Part shown: positions 24,443-37,099 of the stretch, one piece after another
Layout: every line of letters begins with the position of its first letter
How positions within the stretch are numbered: the stretch's first letter is position 1
Assembly: GCF_035594125.1 (NCBI RefSeq)
Contig: NW_026973704.1
Span: forward strand, 70,001-134,000
Direction: 5' to 3'
Length of the DNA stretch: 64,000 nt
Origin: Scylla paramamosain
Taxonomy: Eukaryota; Arthropoda; Malacostraca; Decapoda; Portunidae
Position numbers and translations under genes: made by a program
The notes under the pieces: generated by a model
Databases searched by the model: none
Told to the model about the DNA's origin: nothing
Seen by the model: the letters and a program-made list of their open reading frames with translations, nothing else

Positions 24443-27400
24443 GGTTATGGGCCCAGGAACAGACTGTATTTTGACGGTGATGAGCGCAAGTACGAGTTAT
24501 GGGAAGTGAAGTTTTTGGGCTACATGCGGCTACAGAAACTGCATAATGTGATTGATCCTCCTGCATCAAGTACGACTGCTGCAGACGTTACCAAAAATGC
24601 CGAGGCATTTGCGGAGTTGATTCAGTTCCTGGATGACCGTAGTCTATCCCTTGTGATGCGTGATGCGAAGGACGATGGACGTGAGGCACTGAGGATTTTA
24701 CGGGAACACTACTTATCGAAAGGTAAACCCAAGGTCATATCACTGTACACGGAGCTCACAACGTTGCTTAAGGGAGAAAACGAGAGTGTTACAGACTATG
24801 TGATTCGAGCCGAGACGGCGGCAACTGCACTTAAAACGTCTGGTGAAACTATTAGTGACAGCTTGTTGGTGGCAATGGTGCTTAAGGGTTTACCTACGGA
24901 ATTCAAGCCATTTATGACTGTAATTACACAAAGAGAAAAGGCATTGACATTTGCTGAGTTCAAGGTGTCTCTCAGAAGTTTCGAGGAGACAGAGAAGTCG
25001 TGCGGCGACAAAAGTGACAGTGACAGAGTGATGAGGATAGAGTCTCGTAAATTCAGTGGTACGTGTTTCAAGTGCGGTCTTCAGGGTCACAAATCGGTCG
25101 ACTGCCGTGTCTCTAGACCGAACCAGACTTTAAGAAGATGGTGTGAGAACTGCAGGAATAACTCCCACGATACGAAGTTTTGTTGGAAGAGTTCGGGGGG
25201 TAACAGTGGTAAAGACTCTGCCAGGAACGTAAAAGATTATAGTGATGATTATGACAGTCAGAGCCACAGTTTTGTGTTTAAAGTGGGGCTTCGGAGATCA
25301 GAGACTGAATCATGTGTTGTGGTTAACAAGTTAATGGTGGACTGTGGTGCAACTACTCATATAATCAATGATGACTCCAAATTTGTGTGTTTTGACAAGC
25401 AATTTGATCCTGAGACATTTTATTGAACTAGCTGATGGTAGTAGAACAAATAATCTGGTTAAAAAGAAGGGTGATGCCTGTGTTACCCTTGTAGACTCTT
25501 GTGGTAATGTTCATACAACAATTCTGGAAAATGCTCTATGTACCTTCCTTCAAGCAAGATATTTTCTCGGTTCAAGCTGCCACTGAGAAGGGTGCATCAA
25601 TCGAGTTTAAACCAAATTCTGCAGAGTTAACATCTACAAACGGTACAAAGTTTGACATAGTTAAGCATGGTAGACTGTATTTCTTAAACAATACTGTGTG
25701 TTCAAATAGGGCGTCCTATACATTGAGACAGTGGCATGAAATTCTCGGTCATTGTAATGTGAGTGATATTTTGAAACTTGAAGGTGTAGTGAACGGGGTG
25801 AAAATTAGTGACAAAAAGGACTTTGATTGTGGCATTTGTGTTAAAGGGAAAATGACTCAGTTTAGAAACAGACAAGCTGATGAGCGTTCAAAAGCTAAAC
25901 TAGATATGGTACACTGTGACCTAGCTGGTCCCATTGATCCTGTTGCCAAGGACGGTTTTAAGTATGCACTCAGTTTTGTTGATGATTACTCCGGTCTTAT
26001 CATGATATACTTCCTCAAATATAAGTGTGACACCTTACAGGCAACTAAGCATTTCATAGCAGACATTTCTCCCTATGGCTCAGTGAAATGTCTCAGAAGT
26101 GATGAAGGTACGGAATTTACTTCTAATGCATTCGCAGATTTACTCGTGGAAAATAAAATCAAGCATGAAATGTCTTCTCTCTACTCACCTCACCAAAATG
26201 GTACCGCTGAAAGAGGCTGGCGTACTCTTTTTGAAATGGCCAGATGTTTACTAATAGAGTCTGGTCTGCCAAAGTTTCTGTGGACGTATGCCGTTATGGC
26301 CTCTGCTTACATTAGAAACAGATGTTATAACCTTAGGATTAAGAAGACTCCATTCGAGGCTTTTGCAGGTAAAAAGCCAAATATTAGTAATATGCACATT
26401 TTTGGTTCTGTATGTTATGCCTATGTACAACAGAAGAAAAAACTTGGTGCCCCGAGTGAGGATGGAATTTTTGTAGGCTATGATAAGTCTAGTCCAGCAT
26501 ACCTTGTATATTTTCCAAAGACTGGTACAGTAAGGAAAGTTGGATGTGTCAAATTTACCAGGCCTAGCGTAGATGTAAGTTCAGATGTAGCATGGGGTAG
26601 TGAATGTGACTGGACTACAACACGTAGTACTGACACTGAAGCTAGCCCAGAAGTTGGTAACCAAACAGAGGACAGTGTGTGTTTAAGGCGGTCAGAAAGA
26701 GTAAAACGTAAACCCATATATTTTGGTGACTGTATTGTTGGTGATGAAATGGATGAGGCTTTGGATAGTATTGTGAATTGTACTGTTGACTATTGCTATA
26801 AACTAGCCAGTGTACCTTATACATATCAAGATGCTATTGCATCTCCTGATTCTGATAAATGGCGAGAAGCTATGGAATTGGAAATGAAAGCTCTAAAGGA
26901 TAATGAGACTTTTGAGCTTACTACTTTGCCTGAAGGTAGAAAAGCTGTGGGAAGTAGGTGGGTATATGACCTGAAGTTTAACCCTAACAATGAGACAAGG
27001 TACAAGGCTCGTTTTGTTGCTAAGGGTTACTCTCAGGAGGCAGGTATAGATTAACACGAAACATTTTCCCCAACTACTAGGATCACATCTGTAAGAACTT
27101 TAATGCAGTTGGCTGTACAACATGACCTGGTTGTTCATCAAATGGATGTAAAAACTGCCTACTTAAATGCACCTATTGATTGTGAAATTTATGTTGAACA
27201 ACCCAAGGGTTTCTGTGTGGAGGGTAATGGTGGCGAGAAGTTGGTGTACAAATTAAAGAAATCCTTGTATGGTCTCAAACAAAGTGGTAGAAATTGGAGT
27301 TCACTGTTGCACTCATATTTGGTTGACCTAAGTTTAACTCAGTCATTTGCTGACCCATGTCTTTATACCAGAATTACTGATGATGAGGTAACCAATATAT

Positions 27401-27966
27401 TAGTTTGGGTTGATGACATAATAATTGCGGCCAGCAGTGATGCAAAATTGAAGAACATGAAGGAAAGTCTGGGTGATAAATTTAGGATGAAAGATCTAGG
27501 CAAAATTTCCTGGTATCTAGGTATACAGTTTGTGTGTGATGATAATGTAATTAAAATGAATCAAACTAAATATGTGGAAAAGATCCTTGAGAAATTTGGT
27601 ATGCAACATTGTAAACCTGCCTATACTCCTTGTAACATGGATGTGAACAAAGTATGTATTAGTTCTAGTGAATCAAAACTGGCTGATATCAATATGTATA
27701 GAGGATTAGTTGGAAGTCTGATCTATGTAATGACATGTACTATACACTGTGATAACCAAGGTGCCATAAAATTAGTTGAAAACCCTGTCCAGCATCAGAG
27801 ATCAAAGCACATAGATATTAGATACCATTTTATTAGGATAGAGGTTCAGAGAGGTGTAGTGCAACTTAACTATGTACCATCTGATCAAAATATTGCTGAT
27901 ATGTTCACTAAACCTGTACCTAAAGTAAAGCTTTGTGATTTCAGTAAAGTTATTATGGGTGTGTAG
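24425..27966 (+). pseudogene. Copia gag-pol, broken
   Basis: Gag starts at ATG 24425 and resembles UBN2-type Copia gag. It carries two CX2CX4HX4C zinc knuckles (CFKCGLQGHKSVDC and CENCRNNSHDTKFC). The protease motif is DCGATTHI rather than the usual DSGA. Integrase follows with an HHCC region (about 25730-25850) and the acidic triad in VHCDLAG, LRSDEGTEF and the NGTAERGW region. Reverse transcriptase has WVDDI near 27410. RNase H ends with HCDNQGAIKL and KHIDIRYHFIR. Damage: a frameshift near 25420, another near 25540, an in-frame TAA at 27052 where a Tyr is expected, and an internal deletion near 27741 removing the RPD-to-STEAEY part between RT and RNase H. It cannot move on its own. Confidence 0.9.
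24443..24456 (+). promoter_or_regulatory. Copia primer-binding site (initiator tRNA-Met half-molecule)
   Basis: GGTTATGGGCCCAG, directly after the LTR, is complementary to the anticodon-arm end of the 5' half of eukaryotic initiator tRNA-Met, the primer type known for Drosophila copia. The same bases are translated as part of gag (codons around GYGPR). Confidence 0.88.
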
Positions 27967-28032
27967 ATAGTTAAAACAGGAGTGTGTATTGATTTAATGT
28001 GTGTTGTATTGTATATACCCATCATTAGTTTC

Positions 28033-28040
28033 AGTGGGGG
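28033..28040 (+). promoter_or_regulatory. Copia polypurine tract
   Basis: AGTGGGGG lies immediately before the 3' LTR, the position of the plus-strand primer tract. Confidence 0.7.
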
Positions 28041-28281
28041 TGTTGGGTCCGAAACATAATGATACGTTGGTGGGTTTATTCGGGGTTCAATTGAGTTACT
28101 CAGATGTTCGGGGTTTTGGGGTTTCACACTGTGTATTTTTAATCTGTGTCGAAGCCAATGAAATAAATAGCAGGTGTGGTACACTTTAGTTCTGCTCCAG
28201 CTGTCTTAGGACTCACACGTTTTATTCCCTGTCCTACTCGCCTAATACACATTGCTAGCAAGGATGGCTCAGAATTTAACA
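28041..28281 (+). repeat. Copia 3' LTR
   Basis: 241-bp direct repeat of the 5' LTR, including the untranslated copy of the gag ATG context at 28264. Confidence 0.93.
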
Positions 28282-29440
28282 GTATGTCTATACCACCCAC
28301 AGTCACGCAGGTAGAGGTTGGAGGACAGCTAGGTAACAGTGATCATAGGGAAATCAGGTACAATTTAAAATGGGAAGAAACTTTTAGAAGCAAAAACACT
28401 AGTAAAATACTTGACTTTAGGAGAGCAGATTTCGAGGAATTAAAAAGGTACCTCCAAGGAGTGGACTGGCAACGGATGCAGGGTGAGTTCAGGTCCGGAA
28501 TGGAGTTGAGAGAGAGAAGGCAAGATGAGAGAGGTGAGGTGAGGTGTGAGAGTGTAGGACAAGAGGAGGGAAGATGTGTCCGCAAGGGGCGGAGGAGAGA
28601 GGGAGGGGGAGATAGGTGTGAGCATGTTGGAAGGTCAGGTTATGCTGAAATGAGAAAGGTGAGGTCGAGACGAGTAGATGAGGGAGTGGGGAGGATGGTA
28701 AGGGCCGAGATGAGGGGATTAGGTGAGGTAAATGTAGATAAATTGTGTAGATATTTCGTAGATAAAGTTCATACAGGTCAGTTAGCAAATATCCCTGTAG
28801 GGCAATAAGATCACAGAAGAATGACTCAAAATGGATGACTGCTAGGTTAAAACATTATATAGGGCGTAAGAGAAGTATATATAAGAGATTAAGGGCAGGT
28901 GAAGAAGTTTTAAGGTCACAGTATAATGAATTAGTTAAAACAGTCAGGAAGTTAACGAGGAAAGCTAAGAGCAGTTATGAATTAAAGGTAGCCAGCCAGG
29001 CGAAGACGGATCCCAAGGTACTTTATCAGGTATACAGGACGAAGAATAAGGATACAGTAGGTCCATTAAAGGCAGCAGATGGGGAGCTGGTTATTTCTGG
29101 GGAGGAGATTAGTAAACTTCTGAATGAGTATCTATTAACTATCTTCACCCAGGAAAACATGCAGGATATGCCAGATAGTGAACAGATGTTTAGAGCAGAT
29201 GAGAATGAGAACCTGACAGATATTTCCATAACTAGGGAGATAGTGGAACAGGAGATAGATAGGCTAAAAAGTTCAAGACACCAGGACCTGATGAAATATA
29301 TCCCAGAGTACTTAAGGAATGCAAAGAGGTTATTAGTGAGCCGTTAGTTTCTGTCTTTAGGAAATCACTGAGTCAGGTGAGCTACCAGTAATGTGGAGGC
29401 AGGCTAATGTAGTACCCATCTTTAAATAAATAATAAATGA
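28282..29440 (+). mobile_element. CR1-like non-LTR retrotransposon fragment
   Basis: Two open stretches (about 28285-28808 and 28835-29347) read as the end of an APE endonuclease (GNSDHREIRYNLKWEE), a basic linker, and the start of a reverse transcriptase (NENLTDISITREIVEQEIDR, then PEYLRNAKRLL). A stop or frameshift separates the halves near 28806, and the RT ends near 29430 before its catalytic motif. The 5' end is cut by the Copia LTR. Confidence 0.8.
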
Positions 29441-30000
29441 TTGGCACCTCGAGGCACCGTGGGAAAGAAAATGGGAATAATTTACTCGATTTAGTGAGGC
29501 TCCCCCTTAAAACTCCCGGGACGGAAAGAAAAACGTCAGCTATTTCAGAGTATTAGAAGGGAAACTCGCGTAAAATATCTTCTATTGAAAGGTAATGCAT
29601 TATTATGTTCAATATTGGTAGGGAGAATTAATATAATTTACTTGCCCTTAAAACTTCCCTGTAAAACCAATGGAGGGTTAATTTTCCGCCTAAAATAGAT
29701 AATTAATTTATTTGGATTCCTTTTGAGCTATCGCAGTCGAGAAAATGGATGGATATTTGAATAATTATAAGGAACCTTACAGGAATGTCAGCCGTAGTCT
29801 TCTGTTTGGTGAATTTAGATTGCAGATCGTGGGGTGTCGCGCCAGCCACAGCCAGGAGGCGCAAATCGGGGCAGAGAGAGGTGGTGTATTGCGAACGGGT
29901 CCTCTTCCCCATCCATGCTCCGTGTACACCTACAGCAATACTAAACAATTTAGACTGTTTGATCGCTGCATTGAAGGAAAAAAGTTAGTGTTATGAAGGT
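29441..30000. other. Unassigned AT-rich sequence
   Basis: No gene is recognised. An 83-codon plus-strand ORF (29745-29996) has an overlapping frame and no family motif. The purine-rich GGGAAAGAAAATGGGAATAA block may belong to an old element. Confidence 0.3.
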
Positions 30001-30344
30001 GCATGTGTGTCAGCTCGTGCCACCACCCATGACTCAGGAAGTACAAGCAAAAACACTTGACTGAAACGAGCATTTAATGAAATGGGGTGAAGCTAATGGA
30101 ATAAATACCATTAAAACTGCCCCTGCATTCATACTTAGCACAGGTGAGGTTGATGATGTGTGCTTTGACATGGAAAAAAATTCCCACCAGAACTGAATAG
30201 GCTGGGTGTAATCAAGCTACTGAGCACCATTAAAAAGCAACACCCACACTTCTGTCTTTGCACACACTGGGAAGAAGTCAAGAAAAATATTAATGAAAAA
30301 AATATTAACACACACAAAGCACAACGAAAGGAAAAAAAAGGTCC

Positions 30345-33300
30345 GTGGGTCGCGACAACTCCACACTGGGAACCAGAGCACCTGCTGAGAACGCTGAGCA
30401 CCGCCCATTATCCCAAGAACGTCAGGCTGCCTCACGCATTCACATCAGGCCAAGTCAACAAGGCAGATCATACGCCCGCAACGCCTCGACTCACAGAGCT
30501 CCCCAGAGCTCCCTCACTACCTCCCAGCCCCGCCCTGCATTCCAACGACGAGCCCCTTTCTATTATAAACCCAGCAGGCCAGCGACAAAGGGAGCAAGAC
30601 ATGATGGGGTAACGAGGAGGGCGCCCCTACTACCAGTACATACACACACAGCGGCGGCGAGGCGGTGTATGTATCTATGTATTTATGTATGTGTATGTAT
30701 CTATGTAAAGAATGTCTTAACACTCAATATCATTAACTTGAACGTCCCCAAACAAGTGGACATTGAAGATTTCTGGAAGCAGCCAGCCATAATAATTGGT
30801 TGCATGTACCCACACCGTAAAGCCTCTGCCACTGCTTTTGAATGCATACAAGACATGTTTAGATTAATTAGTACGAAGAATAAGACATTCTTTATATTGT
30901 GTGATTTCAATGACAACTTACTTGTTGGTAATAGCAAGATATCTAAGATCATAAAGAGCAACAAGTTAACTCAAGTAAATGATAAACCAACGAGGGTTAC
31001 GCCAACATCTTCAACTCTTTATCAGATCTTGCTATTACTAACAAGCCCGACACTGTATGCTCCTGTGATGCTGTGCCACAACAGACTGCTGATCATCACC
31101 TCACAAGTATTATGACAGATATCAGCAAACCTAAGAGATCGCCAGCTATTCCAACATTTCCACACGTTGGTCATCATACCAAAGAGAAATTTTGTTTTAG
31201 GCTTCTTCAGAAGACGCACAATTTTCATATGGTTTTAAGTACAGACGACGTAAATACGCATGTAGATATTTTTAACGCAAATTTTATTAACTGTTTAAAC
31301 GAATGTGCCCCTTGTTACTAAAGAAATCACAAGACCATTTGCACCATGGACGAGCAACTCAATCCAGGAAGCTATGAATATTGGAAATATTACTCGAGCA
31401 AAACTAAAATACGATGGGCATAACGCTCATCTGCAACAACAATACAAACAGGAAAACAAACCAGTTAAAACCCTCATTGGTGAGTGCAAAGCAAAATATT
31501 ATCACGATGACTTTCTCAACAATAAAGGCAGCATTTAAAAAAAAACATGGAAAACTATTACAGAAACAGTCCCTAACACTAAAAACATTTCCATTACCTC
31601 TAATTTTGATAATGTACTCGACAAAGCCAAGGAATTTAATTCTTATTTTGCTAATGTTGGTAATAATTCATATACTAAAACTCAGGAACTCATCCACTGT
31701 GAAAATGTGCAATATTCTATCTGTGAGAATGTAGCCTCTGGGATGAGTGGTGAGGACAGCACCTTCAGGCCTCAACCAGCACACACTGACACTGTTATCC
31801 TCATGATAAAAGACATGAACGAAACCAGTTCTGTTTGCAGTGATGGCATTCCCAAGAAATTTATAAAGGATGCTCTTTCTATAATAGCCTCGCATATTCC
31901 TTGAATAATCACTACCTCAGTAGTTAAAGACGTCTTTCCCACAGCCTGGAAACATGACCTTATAATCCCCATTTTTAAGAGCGGAGACTCGAGCGACCCA
32001 AGCAATTTTCGGTTAATTTCACTCTTATCCATTGTCTCTAAAATATTAGAAAAAGTACTTGCTAATCAGGTAATTAAATTTCTGGAACTTAATCACTTGA
32101 TATCTAACACACAACACGGATTTTGGCCAAAACTATCAACAGAAACTGCTCTCTCTACTATCACTGATAAAATATGTGGCAACATGGACCAAAAGAAAGT
32201 AATAATTTTGACTTTGTGTGATCTGTCGAAAGCCTTTGACAGTGTTAGCCACGAGATTCTACTAAGTAAATGCATTAAACTCAATATAGATAACGTCTGG
32301 TTTAAGTTACATGAAAGACAGAACACAGTCGGTACGCTTGAGCAACACAGTCTAATAATCCAAATGTAGACTACGAGATTCCACAAGGCTCAGTGCTTGG
32401 CCACATTCTGTTCTCGATTTACGTTAATTACCTGGACGACAAATTAAACGTGTGCTGACTAATCCAGTGTGCTGATGATACCCAGTTTGTACAGGCTGAC
32501 ACTGTCAATAATCTCAGGGATCTCATCTCTAAAACTGAAGACGCACTACACAATGTGAAGCAATATTTTCTTAGTAATGGTCTTATGCTAAATCTAAAGA
32601 AAACACAATGTATCTTTATTGGCAATAGGCAAATTCTATTACGTATTCCCACAAACACATTCATTAACTGTGAAGGCAACCATATCCACCCGGTGACGCA
32701 TGTGAAGAACCTGGCCGTTTTTTCCACAGATACATGCTTCTCCATGTACACATCACCGAGCTTTATAAGAAAATCATTGGAATACTGATGTATAGCAACA
32801 GAATGAGTGACAATTTTCATAAACCAAGTATGGCATTAATTGTAGAGTCTGTGGTGCTCAGCCTAATAAATTATTGCATTAGTATATGGGACTCCACAAA
32901 TAAAACTGCTTCTAAACATACAAAAACTGCAAAATTTAGCAGCTAAAGTAGCTACTGGGGGGCGCAGGAAATATGATTACGTCACTCCCGTATTTAAAGA
33001 TCTACAATGCATGACAGTAAAAGACAAGCACACTTTTGAAAAATGTACAACAATGTATAAAGTTGTATATGGATTATATCCTGAATGGCACATGAAATTT
33101 CCCAGTGTCATGGAAAAAACAAGCAGCACAACAAGGCAGCTCAGTGACTTGCACACACCCAAAGCCAGCACTGACTCAGGGGTGAGGGCCACTGCTGTGT
33201 CAGGGCACAAACTTTGAAACAATCTGCCCTCTTCTATCAACAACTCGGGGAGCCTGCAAACCTTTAAATCTAAATTGAAATTTTTTTTTTTTTATCTTAG
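30345..33300 (+). mobile_element. Decayed jockey/I-like non-LTR retrotransposon
   Basis: The frame changes repeatedly, but the order is that of a non-LTR element. Endonuclease pieces lie at about 30715-31320 (IIIGCMYPHRKASATAFECI, FFILCDFNDNLL). RT motifs follow: VCSDGIPKKFI (31830), PIFKSGDSSDPSNFR (31970), CDLSKAFDSVSHEIL (32220), IPQGSVLGHILFSIYVN (32370) and the catalytic CADDTQF (32470). A thumb/C-terminal part reaches about 33240. A Ser/Arg-rich stretch at 30345-30660 may be ORF1 remains. Many frameshifts and stops make it inactive. It ends near the (ATT)n run at 33430. Confidence 0.85.
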
Positions 33301-33428
33301 ATCATCTTTTATCTTAGGTAGGTCTTTTTATTTTAGGCACCTCATTCTTTTCTTTCTTTTTTTATTTGTTTTATTTTGCACCTTATGTAAGAATAACTAA
33401 GAATAACCATGTTACATGAAAATATAGA

Positions 33429-33735
<307 letters not shown>

Positions 33736-33976
33736 ACACCGTACTTTCATCACTATTTTAACATTTAATGGGAAGACCAATAAAGGCAAAATAAAGTAAG
33801 ATAAAATAAAAAAAAAAAACTTCCCACCGTCATGTACTGTACTTGAAAACTTCAGTGCCTTTGTTTCTCTCATAAACTTTGATATGAAGCATTAAGTTAA
33901 TTCCTTTGAAAACTGCAATTGTTCTTCACTCAACTTAACTTCATTTGAATAGAAACTTTAAAACTCACGAAGGTAC

Positions 33977-33984
<8 letters not shown>

Positions 33985-34067
<83 letters not shown>
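33985..34067. repeat. (GA)n microsatellite
   Basis: An 83-bp GA run followed to about 34590 by purine-rich GGAA/GAAA sequence of low complexity. There is no gene in it. Confidence 0.95.
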
Positions 34068-34069
<2 letters not shown>

Positions 34070-34592
34070 CATCCTCTGCTCTTCCTTCACCAGATGTTGC
34101 GTGAAACGTAGCGAGAGGGAAAGAGGAGGAGGAGGAGGAGGAGGAGGAGAAAACACGGGAAAGAAGGAGAAAGAGGAAAGTGGAGGTAGAAATGAAGGAA
34201 GGAAAGAAGATGGAGGGCAGGAACGAAGGAAGGAAGGGAAATGAAGGAAGTAATTAGGGAAGGATGAAGGAATGAGAGAGAAATGAAAAGTCAGTTGGAA
34301 AGGAATGGAGGAAAGAAAAAAAAAGGCAAATGAAAGAAAGGAGGAAAGGAGAGAATGAGACGGAGGGAAAAGAAAGAAGGCAATAAGGAAAAGAATTAGT
34401 GATGAGAACAAAGGCCGGAAGGAGGAAGAGAAAGATGGAGAGAGGAATGGAAGAAAAGTTAAAAAGGTAGGAGGAAAAAGAGGTGAATAAAAGAAAGGAG
34501 GGAAGGAGGGAATGACACAGAGGGGAGACGAAGGAAAATAATCAGTGAAAAGAAAGGACGGATGGAAGAAGAGAAGGATTTAGAGGAGAGGA

Positions 34593-34595
<3 letters not shown>

Positions 34596-34658
<63 letters not shown>
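34596..34658. repeat. (GA)n microsatellite
   Basis: A 63-bp GA run closed by a G run, at the end of the purine-rich tract. Confidence 0.95.
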
Positions 34659-34665
<7 letters not shown>

Positions 34666-34879
34666 AGGGAGAGGGGAAGGTTTCAACACTAAGGAAACAA
34701 ACATGAATTGCAATGAGGGTTCCTTTGCTAATCGGTAAAACAGGATTCGTGTTTCCTTAATTTCTCATTTAATTTCATAATGGTCGGCTTTTGCTTCGCC
34801 TTGCCGCTCACGACACGCGATCAGCGAGACTCAGGCGTGCCGAGTGAAGATTTGTGTTCAGTTTATCGATGACGTTTTT

Positions 34880-35262
34880 AAATTAACTTAACCTGAACTG
34901 AACAAAACTAAACTATCCTGATCTAATCTAACTTAATATAAACTAAACTAATCCAAACTATCCTGATTAACCCAACCTAACCTAACAAACCTGACCTGAG
35001 CTGACCTGACCTCACCTTAATTAACTTAACCTAACCAACCTAACTTAACCTAACCTAACTTATCTTAATCTAACTTAACCTACCTGACCTTAGTTAACGT
35101 AACCTAACCTAACCAACCTAACTTAACCTAACCTAAAATATCCTAACTTAACTTAACCTACCTGACCTTAATTAACCTAACCTAACCTAACCTAATCATC
35201 CTAACTTAATCTAGCCTAGCCTAACGTATCCTAATCTAATCTAACTTAACCTACCCATCATT
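34880..35262. repeat. Degenerate telomere-like (CCTAA)n array
   Basis: About 380 bp dominated by CCTAA/ACTTAACCTAACC-type pentamers with many single-base variants (CTTAA, CCAAC, CTGAC). CCTAA is the complement of the arthropod telomere repeat TTAGG, so this looks like an old interstitial telomeric array or a telomere-like satellite. Confidence 0.75.
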
Positions 35263-35986
35263 ATGACTTGTTGCTTGTTGTTACTCAGATTTTTATGATA
35301 CTTTCTCTTTTCATTTCCTTTTATTTGATTTGCTTCTTATTTAGGCTGAGGTGCATTAATTCACGCCGTAACGCATGAGGCACGGAATGTTTTGCTGGCC
35401 TGGAGCGTGGCTGGCGCTGACAACATCGGAGCATTGTACGAGTTTTTATCTTGCATTTCTTCCCCTCGCTTCTGTCCGTACCAGCCACAGCGCTCCCCTC
35501 AGTCCTTCCTCTCTCCCGATCACCCTCTTCCCCTCACCTCGCCGCCTTACCACTGTCCACGACTCAGCTCTCCCCTCACCTCTCTCCAACTTCAGCTCTC
35601 CCCTCCCCTGTGTCCCCTGTCACTGTTCCTGCCTACCCCTCTCCTCTCCCATGTCCCCTCCCCACTTCTCGTACTACCTACATTCTCCCGTATCCAGCTC
35701 TTCCCCTCATCTCTCTCTCCCATAGCTTCCCCTATCCTGCTACTAACCTTTTCTACCCATCTCTCCCCTCACCTCTCTTCCTACTACCTACCTCTTCCCA
35801 TTTCCAGCTCTCCCCTCTCCCCTCAAAGGACAAAAAATGGAAAAACAGTGTCTCACGCAATATATCTGTCTATAATTGGATCGAACACTTTTCCCTCTCT
35901 TTCGAATTTCTGTTCTTTAAATCCTTTACCTACCGGCGCTCTTAAATACACAACGATTTTATGATTGTATTTAGGAGATATCTAAT

Positions 35987-36065
<79 letters not shown>

Positions 36066-36500
36066 TGACGTGCCACTGAAGTAGGAACAAAGTCGACAAA
36101 CATCCGGAAATTGCCTCAATCCCGGGCCACGCCACGCCACTCGCCCTTAAAGAAATGGGAGAAAAATACCTACGTGTCGATATGATTTCCATTTAGTTTT
36201 TTGGCATTTGGCATGCTGATGATATGAGTGACTGAACTAAGGTAGAGTTTAAAAGTAAGTATTCTTGAAGGGAAATGTGGAGTGTAATGAAAACTTTAGA
36301 ATATCGAAAAAAAAATATATCGATACTTGGTTTAACGAGGAGAGATAAGAAAAAAAAATGGATTATGCAGCAAGTGAAGTTGGGGAGATTGTATAAATGA
36401 GATGAAAGTAAAATGGAGATGGACAGGACAATTACAGTAAGAGAGTTGCAGACTAGAGATGTTCAAACAAAACAGGACTGACAAGGAACTCGATGACATG
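35263..36500. other. Non-coding region with C/T-rich block and (TC)n
   Basis: 35440-35840 is C/T-rich with recurring TCTCCCCTCACCTCTC blocks, giving Ser/Pro ORFs that are composition artefacts. (TC)n lies at 35989-36062. No gene is recognised. Confidence 0.6.
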
Positions 36501-36502
36501 TC

Positions 36503-36527
36503 ATTATTATTATTATCATTATTATAA

Positions 36528-36574
<47 letters not shown>

Positions 36575-36612
36575 TTATTATTATTATTATTTATATTATT
36601 ATTATGATGATG

Positions 36613-36660
<48 letters not shown>

Positions 36661-36673
36661 TATAATGTTATTA

Positions 36674-36741
<68 letters not shown>

Positions 36742-36775
36742 TATATAATTATATAAATATTTATTTATTTATTTC
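36503..36775. repeat. (ATT)n trinucleotide tract
   Basis: About 240 bp of mostly ATT with a few TTTA, GAT and TAA interruptions. Confidence 0.95.
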
Positions 36776-36998
36776 CCGAGCAGAGCGAGGGGGTTCTAAT
36801 TTTGTTATCACACATCTCCATGACCCACCGCTCCGCCTGGCCCCTGGAGAATCTGGCCAGGAGCACCTTTTGGTGTCCATCGCATACAAAAATTGCGATT
36901 TCAGTCTCGGAAACACCTCCCATTAGGAAACTTTTGACGGCGCATCTTTCATATGACATTTCTTCATCAGACTCACTGCTTTGCCGTGTTTTGCACAT
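36765..36998 (-). CDS. Small ORF, unknown (77 aa)
   Basis: It starts at ATG 36998 with a Ser/Glu-rich beginning (SSESDEEMSYERC), then mixed hydrophobic sequence with four Cys (SETEIAIFVCDGHQKVLL), stopping in the AT repeat. Composition is protein-like, unlike the repeat-driven ORFs nearby. No splice partners, promoter or family are recognised. It could be a gene or transposon exon. Confidence 0.25.
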   Translation of the reverse strand: MCKTRQSSESDEEMSYERCAVKSFLMGGVSETEIAIFVCDGHQKVLLARFSRGQAERWVMEMCDNKIRTPSLCSGNK

Positions 36999-37099
36999 TT
37001 CAAGTTATCGTGCGCGCAAAATGTGTGAATTATATGCTATAATTCACTGCATATACTGGATAACCAGCTTTGGTGGACACCACCAGACTCACCAGTGAA

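Larger units (their letters stand above)
24202..28281 (+). mobile_element. Copia (Ty1/copia) LTR retrotransposon, defective
   Basis: It has direct LTRs at 24202-24442 and 28041-28281, a primer-binding site, a polypurine tract, and gag, protease, integrase, reverse transcriptase and RNase H in Copia order. Flanking bases are GTATT on the left and GTATG on the right, so the expected 5-bp target duplication is imperfect. The sequence right of the element does not continue the duplicated gene intron on its left. Decapods are known to carry Copia elements of the GalEa group. Membership here is inference. Confidence 0.95.
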
